DNA from: Cardinalis cardinalis | Taxonomy: Eukaryota; Chordata; Aves; Passeriformes; Cardinalidae | Length of the DNA: 64,000 bases | Direction: 5' to 3' | Assembly: GCA_014549065.1 (NCBI GenBank) | Contig: JACDOX010000004.1 | Span: 14,169,662-14,233,661, forward strand | In this document: in pieces, positions 12,701 through 28,100 of the stretch | How positions within the stretch are numbered: the first letter of the stretch is position 1 | Layout of the letters: every line of letters begins with the position of its first letter | Notes under the pieces: generated by a model | What the model was told of the DNA's origin: nothing | Databases searched by the model: none | Seen by the model: only the letters and a program-made list of their open reading frames with translations | Position numbers and translations under genes: made by a program

Positions 12701-15700
12701 TCCATCTAACATTGAAAACTTAAAGAGTAAGACAAAATTTGTGAAATCAAGACCTGAAAATTTAAACCACTAGAGAATTCAGGGCATTGAGCAACCAAAG
12801 CTTACTAATCCCTGTCTGTTCATTATGAATGAACAAAGGATGGTTCTTTAGCTGTTTCCACATGGATATCAAGGCCAACCTTCTGTGCAGTACCAGACAA
12901 CCCTGTCTTACTGACTTTCCTGCTTAGCTAAGTAATTTGTGAAGGGCCACAGACTGTGTGTTTGATTTAGGATGTGTTATGACATTGCCCTCATCTCATT
13001 GGGATCTTTACCATGTATTCTTTTTGGGAGGTCAGTAGTGTTATTTACTTCTGCAATGACTGAAGAAATAAAATGCAAAGAACTCTTGATTGTTCCAATG
13101 CATAAAGATTAAGAGAAAACCATTAAGAAAAAAGCCAAGCCATGACTGCTTTTATTGCTCTGCAATTTTTCCCTCACAGTAGCCAAGTCTGCCTGAGAGC
13201 AGCAGAATGATGCAGCTCACTGTCTGACTGTCCATAAGCATTTCACTGGTGCAAGTCAGCCAGTTTTACTCAACTCACACAGAATTTTCAGCACAGGTGA
13301 AGAATTCTCTTCACGTAATGCCTGTCAGTATTTTGATTGATGCAACTGTCCTTGNGAAATGGAAGCTCCCCTAGACTTTATGGAAGTCAGTCTGTTGCAG
13401 AAGGGAGTCACATCTGCCTTTAACAATTTCATATTTGGTCACTGTACCAGTAGAAGCCCTCTGAAATACCAGTTTCTTGTGGGATTAAAAATTCATTCTT
13501 TCTTTGATTATAATTTCACATGCATTGGCCATAGCATGGCTGAAAATAGTAATTCAGCTTGCTGTTTTATAAATGTTTCTATAAATAATTTGCTGTTTTA
13601 TAAAGGACTTCTGTTACTTCAATTAAAAATTTCCTGAAGAAGACTCTTTCAGTAAAGTTTTGAGACAATGAAATCAGTACATTTAATATTTTTTAAAAAA
13701 ATTTTGACTTCAAGTTAATAATTTAAGTACAATGGGTGGAGATAGAACAGATAACTATTAGCTGAACAATCTTACTTTTTAGACCTGTATCAAATTCATA
13801 TGCTGAGAAACCTGATGTTGAGCCTTAACTAGTGTCTTTGGCATTTTAATTTTTCAGCAGTTTTAGAGGATCAAGCATTTCAGAAACACAGACATAATTT
13901 AAACAATACAGGAATATCTGGTGTTTAAAGCATANCCAAAATTCCGAGTAAAATATAAGAATATTATACAGAAAGGTGAGGTGTATAATCAAATACCTTG
14001 TATGGACAGTAGGTCAGTGGTAGGTTATTTCCATAAAGTGACAAGTCTCTTTCACCATTTTCAGAACCTTTTACCTCTTCTGCTACTGAGATTGCCAGAT
14101 AAAATTACATATTAGTGCTCAAGCACTCTGAAAGTCAGTTTTCTGAGTACAGTGCTTGCTAAAAATTATGCAACCAAGAATAAAATGATCTTGTGAAATA
14201 AGTGGATTTCTAAGTACAGTTACATAAAAACATGTTAAAAATGCCAGGGATACCATGGCTATTTTGTATTGTAAGATATTTTGTATTGAAGTTCTGCATA
14301 ATTTTCTACCATAGATATATCATATTAAAATATGTATTAAACAAGAAAGATACCATGCTAATCTTGGAAGCAAACCCCAGCAGCAGTGAATTTGCAAAGA
14401 GAAATGCACTTCTACAAAGGAATAGAATCAAAACGAAATAAGAAAACTCTTGATTAAAGCAATAGCTTCAGGAGGATTTAACATCTCTTATTGCCATTGT
14501 TGAATGCTCTCAATTAAATAAAAATTTCTTTAATGAATTTCAAATAATGAGATCTATGTGAAAACAGCCTAAGCCTTTACAAACACCTAGAAAAATAAAG
14601 AGCCATCCATCTAAATGTTGCAAACACTGCTGTATGACACTGTAACAGTTTTAGAGCACCCCAAATGGAGAACCTGGAATACCCTTTTTGATTTATTTTA
14701 TTTTGGAATGTTTGGAAACAAAATCTGACAAGTAANAATGCTTATCCTTCAGAACTTAAAGTGCTTTCCAAATTCCTGCCCATTTTCTCTATTTTTCTCA
14801 ACTGTGCAACAGGCAAAAGTCAGAGCAAATTTTTGTAGAGGATGGGACCATCAGACAGTTTTGTGGTACCAAAGTTTATTGGTTTACAAAANGGTAAAAA
14901 CAAAAAACAAAATACAAGTTCCATGATACAAATTCAAGTAATGTGTTGACCAAGGACCTAAAANAGAAAAGAAAAACATGAAATTAGAAAGTTAAAAGCA
15001 GTGATTATCTTAAAATTTCATCATCAGATGAGCACTTTAAGACTTGCCAAGAAAAATGAACATACTTTTTTTCCCCCTTGTACTATGTAGTCACTTGTAT
15101 GAGAAAACAGTTCATGGAATGAAAGTTATAGAATGACGAGTGTTTTGGTCTTCTAAATTGTGCCTTGGATGTATGTAGTCTGATTTTTCTCAATGTTTTG
15201 AAATGGAAAATGTGACTCTGTGAGAGAGATAGAAGGAGATATTTAAGAGGGAAGATCTTTCTGGCTTTATGTTTCATTGTAGGAATACATTTCAGTCTTA
15301 CTGATATTGAAAAGGACTTTGGGCCAGATGCCTTAGTGCAGACTTGGCTTGTTAAAGGTGCCCATCGTGCTTGGATTGTGGGCCTGAGCAGCCCAGAGCA
15401 GCCAGGGCACTCTTGTCCAGGGGCAGGCAGGATGCTCAATGTTAAACCCACAGTGCAGAACAATTCTCCTTACAGCCACTGGCCCCAGGTTTGTGTGCAA
15501 TCCCCCAAGAGACCTTCATGTAGCACCAGGGTGCAGAAGTCTTATGCTGTGAGCTGGTTTTTCAAAAAATGACAGTTAAATTAATATTTGGGATTGTTCT
15601 CACATAAAATGACTGGACTAAGGTACGTGAGTTTCATTTAACTTTTCCAATTGTTTTGAGTAGCCGTGACAATACAAAGATGAAAAATTGTTACTCAAAC

Positions 15701-16016
15701 TGCTCATAGAACTTACAGGTACATTGGGAAGATAAAAATAGGAAAAAAAAAAAACTAGTGAGCTGTCCATAAAATACTCTCTTCACTCCTCATGAAAGAA
15801 CTACTAAGCATTACTAACACTAACCTTCTTGCCATAGTTTTTAAAGGAAAAGGTAGTAAGAGGGCAAAGCCTCTTTTTAGCCAGCAGGGGAAAAAAAAGA
15901 AATCATTATTTTTGGTAACTGCAGCTGATGCTGACTCTATTCTCTTCTACCCTGCCACGTATGACCATTAAAATCATCTGCCTTGATGCTTTCAGGCATG
16001 CATTCTCCTTAAGCCA

Positions 16017-16109
<93 letters not shown>

Positions 16110-19100
16110 TTATTATTATTATTATTAAAGCTTTGCAGTGTCATGTAGGCATATTGTGAAGTTCTTCAAGATTTATTCAGCATAATTTTGATTTTTATTG
16201 TTTCCTTGTGAAGTGTCAGTGTCTGACTCTGAAATGGTGAAGAAGACATGGATAGCTAGGTGTAGGTATAGATGGTATAGAATAGGGATGAGAATGGAAC
16301 TTTGAATAATTAATTAAATAATGATTTTAATTATTTAATACGAGTTTAACCAGGGCTTCAGCAACTGCTCTAGGCTACATATACATTTAGCAGAAAGGAC
16401 TGAAATGTGTTAAAATATTTTCCTAACTTGATTTCTTTCCATGTCTAGAAAGATAAATTAAAACTGTGGCAATTGTTCTGGGAAGATGGACATTAGGAAC
16501 TGAACTCCTCAGCTATGAAGATGCCATTCATGAATAATACTTTTTGTTCTTCAGTCAAACCCAGCAGGCTTTTCTGTGCCAGCAATTCTCTGCTCCAACT
16601 CTGCTTGAATGCCCATTATTCCAAACTGCATGGCAATAAAGATGGCTATTAAGGAATGTTTGGCTCTGTATAAAATTCTGACTATAAAACTCTGTTAGTG
16701 GCACCACTATTCTACAAATATTGTATACTACAATAATTTAATTTTAAAAAGTCTACCAACTGGGGAAGAATGAAAGAGAAGGCCAACATGTAAATTCAGT
16801 AAAATGAAGAAGAAATAAAATATTTTGCATCCAGGCTTGGTTTAATCATGTTCTTACTGATGCATGTAATAATCTTACTGTTCTACAGAATGAAAGTAAA
16901 ATTTCCGTGTCCTTCTAATTTACACCTGGATGTCATTGCTTGAAATTGAGTTCATTTTTTTCCTCTACAGAACTTCATAGACAGTTTAATTGAGAAAGAA
17001 ATGTTAAGGACTTATGGGAGAAAAATTGCATGTCATCTTCAACTTAAAGTCAGAAGTTACTTGCATTTGCAATTAAAACCAAAAAGTCTATGACACCCCT
17101 GACAGCAGTTTAAGTTTTAAATATTCATAAACACGAATCACATTAAATTTAATGNGATTATTGCAAATACACCTCNGTTAAAGATTTTTATGTATTTTTG
17201 TTTGTTAGTTTTAAACACTGTACTGTTTTTAAAATATTAGCTGCTTAAATTGATATTACCATCAGTGCTATCTATGTAAGGCATCTTAAGATGGCTGAGA
17301 AGATCAAAGCTGGAAGGCCAAGCCCTGTCTATAGACAGAGATACAAAATTCCATTGAGATATGGAGCAGATGATGGAGCAGAGGTTATTCAGAGCACCCA
17401 AGTTACAACTTGTTTATAACAGCCCAATGCAGGTGACATGAGTTTTTCTCTAACAAGGAACAGACTAAAAAAATTTCCAGTCTGAGGTCACGTGGACTCT
17501 CCTATGCTGGAGAATATTGAATTCTCCAAAGAGAGGAGATTAATAATTTAGAAAGTCAAAGTTTTAGTACCATTTGATCATAACACAATTTTTTTAAAAC
17601 CCAGCATTTCTAGCAAGACCAAGGATTTTTAATAAGTGAGGGAAATGCATTATTTAGGGCATGTTAGTCTCAGCAGAGCCACTTTGCCTAATATTTGTTC
17701 CAGCTGGACTATATGACATGTAAACTTCATTAGTTTCATTCATTTATGACAAGACAAATTTTAACCTCACACTCCCAGCACAGAAGTCTGTATTATTTGT
17801 TTTAAAATATTACTCTGATTATATTGCTGCAAAGACCAGGGGTTTTAAATTAATTTTATTCAGGACAATAATATATTTAAAATACACATTTAAAATTATT
17901 TTTGATACTGGCCCTTCAAATTCTGAACTTATTTCTGCCTTTTATATTTGCCTTTATTAGACAATTAGAATTATTGCAGTCATGTCTAAAATCTGTAAAC
18001 TGCCTCAAGTTTTTAGCCCTTTAGTTCTAAAGAAAATTAATTTTCTGGAACAAAGTGGAATTAAACCACATGCATCAACACATATATATCCCTCCTGGAG
18101 TGAGAGCCCCTTCATGCACTGTAACAAAGAGGAAGAATTATGGGTGGTTTGTAGGCTTGACTACAAAGTGTGACTGAACAAGTGGTGGAGCACTGAGGTC
18201 TATCTTCCTGCTATTTTCATAGGTGCACAATGGGGTGTTACATTTTTTCATTATTATACATTATTATATGTTTTTTCATTATATGAGAAGATTTGCATCT
18301 GGATAAGCAAATTTTCTTAGCAGCAATATAAATTGTTTTCAGTACTTCACACAGTCATTTTAATGAGTCATTGGAATTACCAATTGAGTTTAAAGAAAGT
18401 TATCACTTGTTTTGGTTCATTTGTGTTGTGTATTTGGGGGGTCATGAATAAGAAATAATATTTGAAGGAAGACAAGCTTAGCCTTAAAGTAAAACAGAAG
18501 TGGTTGGATAGCTTAATAATTTAAACAAGTCATGTGTTAAATTGGAAAAATAGATAGTGCTCACTTTCTCTCAAACTTTTTCGCTTGGATTAGTAATTTC
18601 ATTTGAGCATTTCTAAGTATGTTTTGAAGATGTGATGTAGATTTTGTTCTATTCCAATTGCTCCTGCTGTTCCCAGCACAGAGACAGCTGGACAGAATGT
18701 TGTCATTAAATTCTGACCAGATGCTAATAACTTATTTTAATGTGTTTACAATTCCTCACGAATACTCCGAGTAGGCAGTTCTAACTGATCAAAATATTTC
18801 CTTCAATCTAACATATCCTAATATGGGCCTGCTGGAACTCTTCTATTCCCCTTCATCTTCAATTTATAGACAATTTTCAGACTAGTGAATATTGTATAAG
18901 GTGCTTGAGAAAATGACATTGCTAGACCTACCTGTTCACTTCTCCAAACGTCAGGCAACCTTCACAAAAAACACTCTGCACATCTGAAGCAGCAAGTGAC
19001 AAGTAGAAGGGCACAGAGAGAAGCTGATGGGGAAAAATGTCAAGAAAATCCTGTCAGTTTATGATCCAAGAACACATAAGGAAAACATAAAAATATTCAA

Positions 19101-22100
19101 GGGAGCAGAAGAGCTCTTACCCTCTATATCCATTGATGTGAAAAAGCTGGTGAGCATTCCTGGCACAACGAATGAGTGAATTCCAATCCTGGGAACATCC
19201 GGAGAGGTTCTTGCAAGAAACAACGGGGTTTTCTTTTCTGTGACAATGCTGGTTATGCCAAACAGAAAACTGTGCTAAGCAAAGACACTGCTAAGGCAGC
19301 TGAGATTGAACCAGAGGCAGAAAAAATCCACAACTGTGCAAAACCCTGAGATTTTTTCCTAAAGATTACTTGGAAATAAGACTGAGTGACAAGTGTGCCA
19401 CCCAATTAACTGTTGGGCAGCAGGATAATATTAATGGGGACAACTCACAGCAGGTTTGTGTGAACATGAGATTAATTACGGCAATAATTAATGAGGCTTT
19501 TATCAGTTACACTACAGAGATGTGACCATCATGTACTCCTTATCAGTGGTTTCTTCTCATAGGAAAAACTCCTGCAATAAACCCTGCAGAGTCTTTGGCT
19601 CTCAGAGTCCTTCTTGAAAGCCTGAGGATGACCCAGCCTCCTCAAACTGAGATGCAGTACATCTGAGCAGCTGAAGGATTTTACTGCAGCTTTGTTTTGT
19701 TTTGCAATAACTTCTCCAGAAATAATGCTGCCTCCATGATGGCCAGGATTTTGGGATAAACATTTACCTGGACTGCACAATTTGTTAGTGGCTACAATTA
19801 AAACAAATTCAAATTACTTTTCTTACTGTTTAGGAAGCCAAATATTATTGTTTGTTTTACTGCTGAAATTTCTTGGTTTTTGAAATAACATCTGTCTAAT
19901 ACATTGCATAAATTGCTTCCCTTTTGAATTGTCATACTGTTTTAGACAGTCACAGGAGGACTGCAAAGAGAAGAAATTTAACTGTACAGAAGAAATGCTA
20001 ATGACTTTTAGCTGCAGAAGCAGGAAAATGTGAAGAAAGAAGAATGCTGGAGAAAAGTGATCAGGTATCATCTCAGACAGTAGGGGGAAAACCCCCCCTT
20101 TTTTTTTACACTAGTTGTAAATGGAAAATAGAAATAGACACTATTTTAAAAGTGCTACAGCAAAGAAAAACCTTTCTGAGGTGTCAGATATTGAAATAGT
20201 GACATCTGATACAGGCATTTCAGAACTTTTCAATTAGAGATATGGAAAATTGTGCCACAGGCTTTATTCTAATACTGTAGTGAAGTCTCAGAACACTGGG
20301 CTTACTTTAAGGGCAGCTTGGCATCTTCCTGCTGTTTCTGGACCAGTGCAGGGGGTGGAGCAGCTGCCATCACCATGTGGCCAGCACGGAGCTCCCACCC
20401 CCCTGGTCTGCAGTTGGCTGCCCATGGACAACCTCACTGTGCAGAGCTGCCCCTCCACAGCCCTGCCTGAAAGGGGCTCCTGGCTCATCCCTCCCGCTGG
20501 CTGCCCACACCGGGCAATTCCCATTCTTCCATGGCTTCAAAGGACACCTCTCAGGGACTCTTCATCCCTCACCTGTTTCTGCTCACCTTTCTCTAGGTGT
20601 TGTATGCAGAACTTTGCCTGTATTTATGTGTGTGAGGCTGAGGCTGTTTATCCTTTTAAAAGCTGTGAAAGAAATTTTTTAATTACTTGCTTGGTGATCT
20701 CAGGCAGGCACTGTTAAAGTAGTTGGTGTAGGATGTAGACATTCAATATTCAGGAGTCTGTAGTGATGTCCAGCTCCCAGTGCACATGTGTGACAGCCAG
20801 TGCAATAAAGCCCACCTCTGAAACAGAGCTAATACCTAAAAGAACCTCAGACTATGTTATTTTTGGTAGCCAGTTTCTCCTTTCATGGTAAAAAAGAGTG
20901 AATTTAGATTTCTAAACGCATGCTGAAGAAAATGTGCTCCATCTTCTGGAGAGAAGGGTGGGGAAATGGTTGAAAACTAATACAGTAGTATTTCAGACAA
21001 CTGTTTAGACCCTAATCCTCTGCCCAACCTTATACAGCACTGCCTGAGTAGTTCCTGCCATTTCAGACCAAAAACAGTTTAAAGACATTTTTTTCCTTCA
21101 ATATTACTAAGAAAAGCAGCTATGAAATGCAGCCAGGAACAAAGTGTGAAATATTCCGTACCAGGTAAGTTCTGCTGCCATATTAAAATTAATAGTACTA
21201 ACACTGGTGACTTTAATAAAACCTGAATTTCCAGATTGAATTCCATCAGTTCCCATGAAATGCACAATATATCAGGAAATAAAAGGCTACAGGAAATACT
21301 GTACACACAAGACTGCCAGAATTGGAAAAGGCTTTAAAAAGGGAAAAAAGTTTTAAGGAGTAAAGAGTATACATTTAAAAAACTCAATAAATAGGTTTTC
21401 AATAGCTCTCCTGACTTTTAGGCATGCAGCATGCTTTGTGTAGTATAAGCTTTTAAGAAAATATAATAGCTGCAGCTTTGAGTCATTGCTAACACAGCAT
21501 CCCTACTTTTTAGACAGGGAACAATTATTTTTTTTCTCCTGCTACTCAGCTGCAGAAATAACAATGGAATTCTTATCCTCTGGTGCTTGTTTCAGACATA
21601 ACTTTTATTCAACAAGGTGAAACAAGATAGGATGCCTTATTTTGGGGTAGGCTTTTTTTTCACAGCTCTAGATTTTGTTCTGTTTTGCAGTTTGACAGGT
21701 TCTAACCTAAATATGCAGGAAATAATTTCTTAAAGGGTCAGTGCAAGTGAGTTAAAGATCCTCAGCTTCTTCCCTCAGTCATTTGGAGCTCATAGGCAAG
21801 AGATGTTTAAGAAATTGGGAAATATATATGTGACTTTATGCAGTTTTTATGACATCAGGTCCCTAACACAATGAGTGAACAGAATGAAAAATGCATGACT
21901 TTCCTTTCCCTGCAAATGTAGCACTTTTCCACTGTTATAATGAATGCTATTTGAAGGTATGCTGTGCTTTTAACAGTAGCACTACAAGACTTCTCAGCAT
22001 GCATTTGAAAGTAGCTGCATGTAAGACTTTTCATCATAAACATTATTTTCAGGAACATTTGACAACTGATTCTTGTAAGAAGTGATTTTTCTAAACTTTA

Positions 22101-25100
22101 AGTCACTCTGCTAATCATAAAGTATTTGTTTTTCTCTCATTTCCAAAATCTGTTTATAAAGGCAAGATTATAGAATGGGAGGTTTATATTCAGTGCATTA
22201 ACTGCCATGCAACAGCATGACCATGAAATGTGCTTTGCTCTTCTCAGTCAGGAGATGATGGTTGTGTGCTCCCAAGTGGGGTTGTGTGCTCCCAAGGGGC
22301 ACCTTTTACATCCTCTACTCTCTAAAAACTGATGTAGTGATTTGCTTGATTCAGACAAACAATCCTAGAGGATGTGNGATGAATGGACATTCCCCACTCC
22401 CACACCTCTGCCAGGCAGGCCCATTGTGAAGGACTGTGAAGGATGTTAGCACCACGCAATCCTTGTCCAGCTCTCCAATCAGCTCTGCCTGGCCTGTTTG
22501 CCTTACAGGATGTGGGCAGGCAGCAGGGATGAAGGTCCCTTCCTGCCGGCTTTGGACATGCTGGATAAGGAAGAACATCTTGAAAGGAGGAGGAGGGTTC
22601 CCTCTTCTCACTTCAAGAGACTTCTGGAGTACAGGAGGGACATGNAAGGCCAAGGCCTGGGCAAGGAGTCTGAGCTGGTTGAGCTGGGGCTGAGTAGAAG
22701 CTCCTGTGGGAACAGGGAACTTTCCTGCAGCAGAGAGCAAACTTACAGGCTTTGAGTGTGACATTCTTAGACATCCAGAAACACCAAGAGCGTCGAGTGT
22801 TGTTGTGCGAGCTAATGCATGTTGTTAGAATTTTGCCCTGAATTTGCCTTTTGTTTGTTTTTCTCTGCAGATTTTTTATTATTGCTTAGAGACCATGTGG
22901 GGACATCAAAGAATTCTGCTGACTCCCATGATGTGCTTACCTGCCCTCTGCTATCCTTTTGAGAGAGTCAGTCAAAAATCTGAGACAAAGCACATATGAA
23001 TATTCATCCAAGAATTCCTCCCTTGTGCCTGTAGGGACCTCTTGCATCTTACACAGGAAGCATAGGCTCTGAAGNGTAAATAAAATTTAAGTTTACTGAC
23101 CTAACACTGAGATGGTAAGGCCAGGCCAGGGAGCAGGATTGGAGAGGGAGCAGACAAGAGCTGGGACAGATGGAGGGCAACTCCTCCTAATCATGGCTAT
23201 TCCTGCTTTGCCAGTGGAGGCTCCTGCCCTGCACAATTCAGCTACCTGCACACAGTGGCTCATATGGCTTTGTAGCTGCTGGTAGAGGCGATGGAAGCAG
23301 TANCCTTACAGATAATTTGCTGTTCTGGGGGAAAGCCTAAATTGCCTGTACCCTAAAGCTGACCNCACTATCTTTGTCTGAACTTTCTTTAGTTTGCAGG
23401 GTCAGCTGTGGGAAATATGTCNATCATGTATTTTTCATTTGAAAGGCTGCATTATTCAGACTTTTTATGTATATATATCCTTTTTTCTTTTATTTTGTAT
23501 TTTTCCTCATGTAGATGGGTGCTTCCATGACTACTGCATAGATAAAATGAAATAAACAAATAGAGAAAACAGAAATTAAAAAATCANATTAATCAGACCT
23601 GTAGAAATGAAAGCTTTTCTGTGCCATGGTACTCTTTGCTTGGAATAAATTATGTCATGTTACTCTCGTAACTATCATCCACAANTGGCAGTAGAGCCCA
23701 AAGTAATTTACTATCCATGTTCTAAGTACCAATTTTTTTAATGTTAATCTAGAACTTCCTTTTTTTTTTCTGCACTGACNTGTTTTTTTGCTCTGCCTTT
23801 TTGAAATTTTACCATAATACTCTGTACTAAGTGTTCCTTATCCTTTGGTATCTCTTGGGTTGTACAACCTTGAATAAGGTGCATTAGGATTTTGCTGAAG
23901 AGATCATCAGAAATGTACATTTTTCACCTTTGGTTGTGAAGGAGATTTTCTGTCCCAATGGAAAGGAATGCTTACTGCTCTGACACNTGGCTGCACGTGT
24001 CACAACAGCTGCACCTCTCCTACTCTCTCTTACATAAAAATCTCTTACCTGGTCCAGACAGGCTGTCTTGGTCGACTTCCTTGAAAGGAGGTTCTGCTGT
24101 GTCAGTCAGTTCTTGCTTCTCTTCAGCTTCCCTGTCCAGCTCTGTGGCAGGCAGGAGATGGGGGGTGGTGAAGCTCCCGGCGGTGGCCGGCTCCACTGGA
24201 GACTCAGAGCCGCCCGTGAGCGAGTCTTGGCCAGCAGAGTCATCTGCTGGGGGAGGCAAATAGGAATCCTCTGGTTTTGGAGGACTGCTGGTGCTACCCA
24301 GAGCACTGAAAGGCACTGTGAAACTTGGGTGGTCGGTAGCAATAACTTGGGTGTATGGATATCTGTCCTGAAATGGTTCTCTGGAGGGTTTGGTAGGAAA
24401 ATCAGGTTCAGATGTAATAAAATTATTGAATTCTTCAGGGATGCTGATTTCTTCACTTAGAGCAGGGCTTTCAGTTGTAAATTCATCAACAAATACATCT
24501 CCTCTTTGATCCACTGTTGCTGGACTGGGATAACCTAGTGGGAGTTCCTCCTAAAAAAGATTTTAAAAAGCAGCTTTCATTATTATGTTCGAGTTTCATT
24601 GCTAAAAAGGCAATAACCTTTAGNCACATGAGCTAGCAAATAGCTAAGTCAACATGGAATCATATTATGGGTTGGGTTGGAAGGGGCCTTAGAGCTCTAG
24701 TCACAACCCCCTCTGCCATGATGACATCTTCCACTAGACCACGTTGCTCAATGGCACATCCAGCCTGTCCTGGAACACTGCCAGNGATGGGGCATCCTTA
24801 ACCTCCCCAGGCTCCCTGTACCAGGGTCTCACCATCCTCACAGTAAAGAACACCTACTGTGAATCTATCTTAAANTTCCCATCTTTCAGTTAATTTTCTT
24901 TGTCCTGTTACTACAGATCCTGACAGGATCTGTCTGACAGAGTCCCTCTCCAGCTTCCCTGCANGCCCCTTCAAATACAGGAAGGNTGCTATGAAGTCAT
25001 AGGATGTGTAAAATGTTTGGCATGTACATGTGATCCTGATCACAGTTCCTGTAATTTTAAAAGTGGTGGAAGAAAGATGACTTTAACTAGCCCTGTAAAC

Positions 25101-28100
25101 TGCTCTCTTTTTGTCATTAAGATGTACTACTGAACTGATGAGACACTGTTTACGTTGTAATTAAATCTGGAAATTGTAATCAAGCAGTAATATTCACCTG
25201 TAAGTGCTCTAACCAGTGTCCCTGTTGCAGTAAAACAACACAACGTTCATCCTTACAGAATGTACAAAAGGCACATATGTTATTCCAGCCTAAGAAACTT
25301 TTTGTGTGTTTATCTACCTCTTAAACACTGTTTAATTTCTTTTCCCATGGAGAAATAAATAAACGTGAAAAGTGTTATTAACCTACCAAATCCGGGCCTG
25401 CCAGAGGAATAGTGACCACACCTTGGATATCATTGTCNAAATCACTAGGTGGTATAATAGTTTCTGCAAAGAAAATCAAAAACATTAGAAAGAGAGAGAG
25501 AGAGAGCACAGAATACTTCAGCACCAGCACATTGAAAACTGATCAAAACACATAAACTCAATAAAAAATAACAGTACTAAAATGCTCTCCATCAAAAAAT
25601 TGCTTTNAAAAAATCCATCTAAAGACAAAATTCATCAATTCCTATTCAAAAAGGCAATTATGAAGAAAACCAAACTTTATATACACTATTCTTCATATGC
25701 TTTATTTAGCATAAATGGGATAGGTCTGCAGAGAGCTGAACCATGGAGAATGCTTAAAATCATCTGAAGTGTGAACCCCTCAGTTAAATCTGCATGGACT
25801 ACAATGACTCATTAAATTGTGCTCATTAAGCCTCAAGTCATTCCAGTTTTGCCCTGAGTCCACACCNTTGCAATGTTGGTGTTTTGGCTTTTGTGCTCAA
25901 GTTGTTCCTTTCACCTCTCAGAGAAGATCTTAAAAGTACTTGCATGCAAACTGTTTGTCTAAAATTGGTTATTAGAATTAACTACTGAGAGAAAGTTGAT
26001 TAAAATATTTATTATTGAAGTGTTCTATATAAATTTTTTCTTGGGACTTTTCCTCTACATTAAAATATGACACTTTATTCTTACAGAAAGTGTTAGNTCA
26101 ACTGAATAACTTTTTTTTTGGTAGGAAAATGCTGCTGTTTGCAAATGAAACACGGTAGCTAAAATTCGGTATGNGTTTTGAGGTTGTTGCAGTAAATATG
26201 CATATGAAAAATTATTTCAAATTATTTTCCCCCTTTTTAACACATCTCTCAAAAAGTAGTTTGCTAGCTTTGCAAAAATGGTTAATGAATTTGAAAGGGA
26301 TATTTATTAGTTGGATTACTGAACAGCAGCCCTTCAGCTTCTGCTGGAGGTTTTCACACCCAGCTTGTTTCCTACACTCCCTCTGTGTTTCAGTGTGTGA
26401 GTGAAACACATCTTTACTGATTTTATCTTGGGATCAAATGCTGTTTAAGNTGCCAATGCCTCTGATGCTGCTGAGAGGTTAGATGGCTTGCTTACAATAA
26501 AGATAGAGCTTTCAGGAAGCTAATCTGATGTTAGAGGCAGATCTAATTTTTTTCTTGTTAAAGAAAGAAGAGTGTCCATACTGGAAGTTAAAATGATACA
26601 GTGAATACTCACAGTATTTATTTTATTTTTCTCCTCTTAGTGATCTTAGGGTGAAAAAAAAAAACCCAAGAAAAATAATTCTAATACAGTTGCAAATTAG
26701 GCTGTTTAAAGACACATTTTACTATAAAACTTAACTTATTTCAACACCAAGGAGAATGGACTATGTCAGATGAAAATCATCTGTTAGAGATGCAAAGGAC
26801 ACCTTACTGAAATTGCATCAGTTTGGGAAGACAAGATTCAGGTTTATGCCTGGCACCTGCCACCTGCTTTACTGACCATCAGTAAACTGAAGTGTTCCAA
26901 GGTCCACTGGCAGGGACTGGTCTTCATGGAGTGCAGTGGCAACCAGCTGCTGAAGGTCTGTCACTGTCAGTTTGGTTGCTGATATTTCCCTCTCTTCAAC
27001 TGGAGAAATTGGTATTTTTTCACTTTCAACCTTATTAGATCCAATAGTTGAGATGTCATCTGCTGTGCCTTTGGTTTCTGAGCCATCTCTCTCAAAGTTC
27101 ACCACGTATCTTGCTACTGTGCTGCTGGATCTGCAAGGGGGAAAGGTGAGAATGCCCAGAGCAGCAAAATCAGTCACTGGCTGAGAAATNATTTTCCACA
27201 CCAACAAATCTGCAGCCATAACATATTCTGTTAGAGTAATGCAAATTTACTTCTTTCTAATGAGACTGTCNCCTTCAAATTACTTTTTCTTCACCTAGCT
27301 CCTTTTTTTCCCCATGCATAACTTTTAATAAAAATTCCCACATTGAAGATAATTGCAAAAATCTTCTAACATAATCTGATNTAATCTGACTACTCAGAAA
27401 TCTGTAGAACTGGTAATATAGTCTGAAGTCCTTGGCTACTGATTCAAACAGCTATGAAGGCACACTGGGGTTATTAGGACACATAATCAGACATTAATTA
27501 TTCAGGAACCTATGAAAAGGGATTAGATAGTTCATAAAACTGCAGATAAGCAAAAATCTTATCACAAGAGACAATTTTTTTGCTCTTTTTCAAAGAACAG
27601 CCAGCTAATGTGGCAAGCAAATCACTTTTTCACAGTGGGAGTTAGCTTTTCCCGGTGCAAATGGGTGTGTATGGCTTCTCCCTGGACATTCATGTTTAAC
27701 AGAAGTCTCAAATATTCACCATTTTTAATATATCATTTTTTATACATGTTAAATTCACCTAATTAAATGAAAAATAGTGAGTACATTGTAAACATTTCTA
27801 TTCCACTATGTTACTTTTTTTTTACAATGTCAAATAACAATAAAGAGAAGAATTTCACTTTTATCTAGTGTGTGCAATATATTTGCATTTATATGACATT
27901 GCAAGAATTCAGGAAACACAGAAAATTCTTCTTTTTAAAGCATGAGCAAAAGAGAAATTCTGGGGAACTGCTAGACAAATTATTCCCCAGTAGCACTTTT
28001 AAGCAGCAACAACAATAGACTGTAGCTGTTTGTATTACCAGTGAAAAACTTCCAGCATTTTATCAAGCTAGTAACTGGTCTCTTTGCTATTCTATCTGCC

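Larger units (their letters stand above)
8090..24048 (-). other. IMPG1 intron 12 (16 kb)
   Basis: The largest intron but one. Entered separately are a perfect palindrome (8199-8276), two CR1 copies (9989-10864), a compound microsatellite (16018-16127) and a 20-bp duplication (22261-22300). GC-richer patches at about 20310-20590 and 22390-22760 hold open frames (155 codons at 20250-20717 plus; 137 at 22351-22764 minus) that resemble no protein I know. The rest is AT-rich with no gene visible. Flanking exons join in phase 1, so no missing exon is required. Confidence 0.75.

Noticed and set aside
20250..20717. 155-codon plus-strand open frame in intron 12
   Set aside because: There is no recognisable domain, no matching splice or promoter context, and it lies in a GC-rich patch where long open frames arise by chance. 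Kept only as a note.
24068..24460. Open frames of 130 and 116 codons overlapping exon 12
   Set aside because: The minus frame with phase-compatible splice sites and the right composition is the IMPG1 one; the others are shadows.
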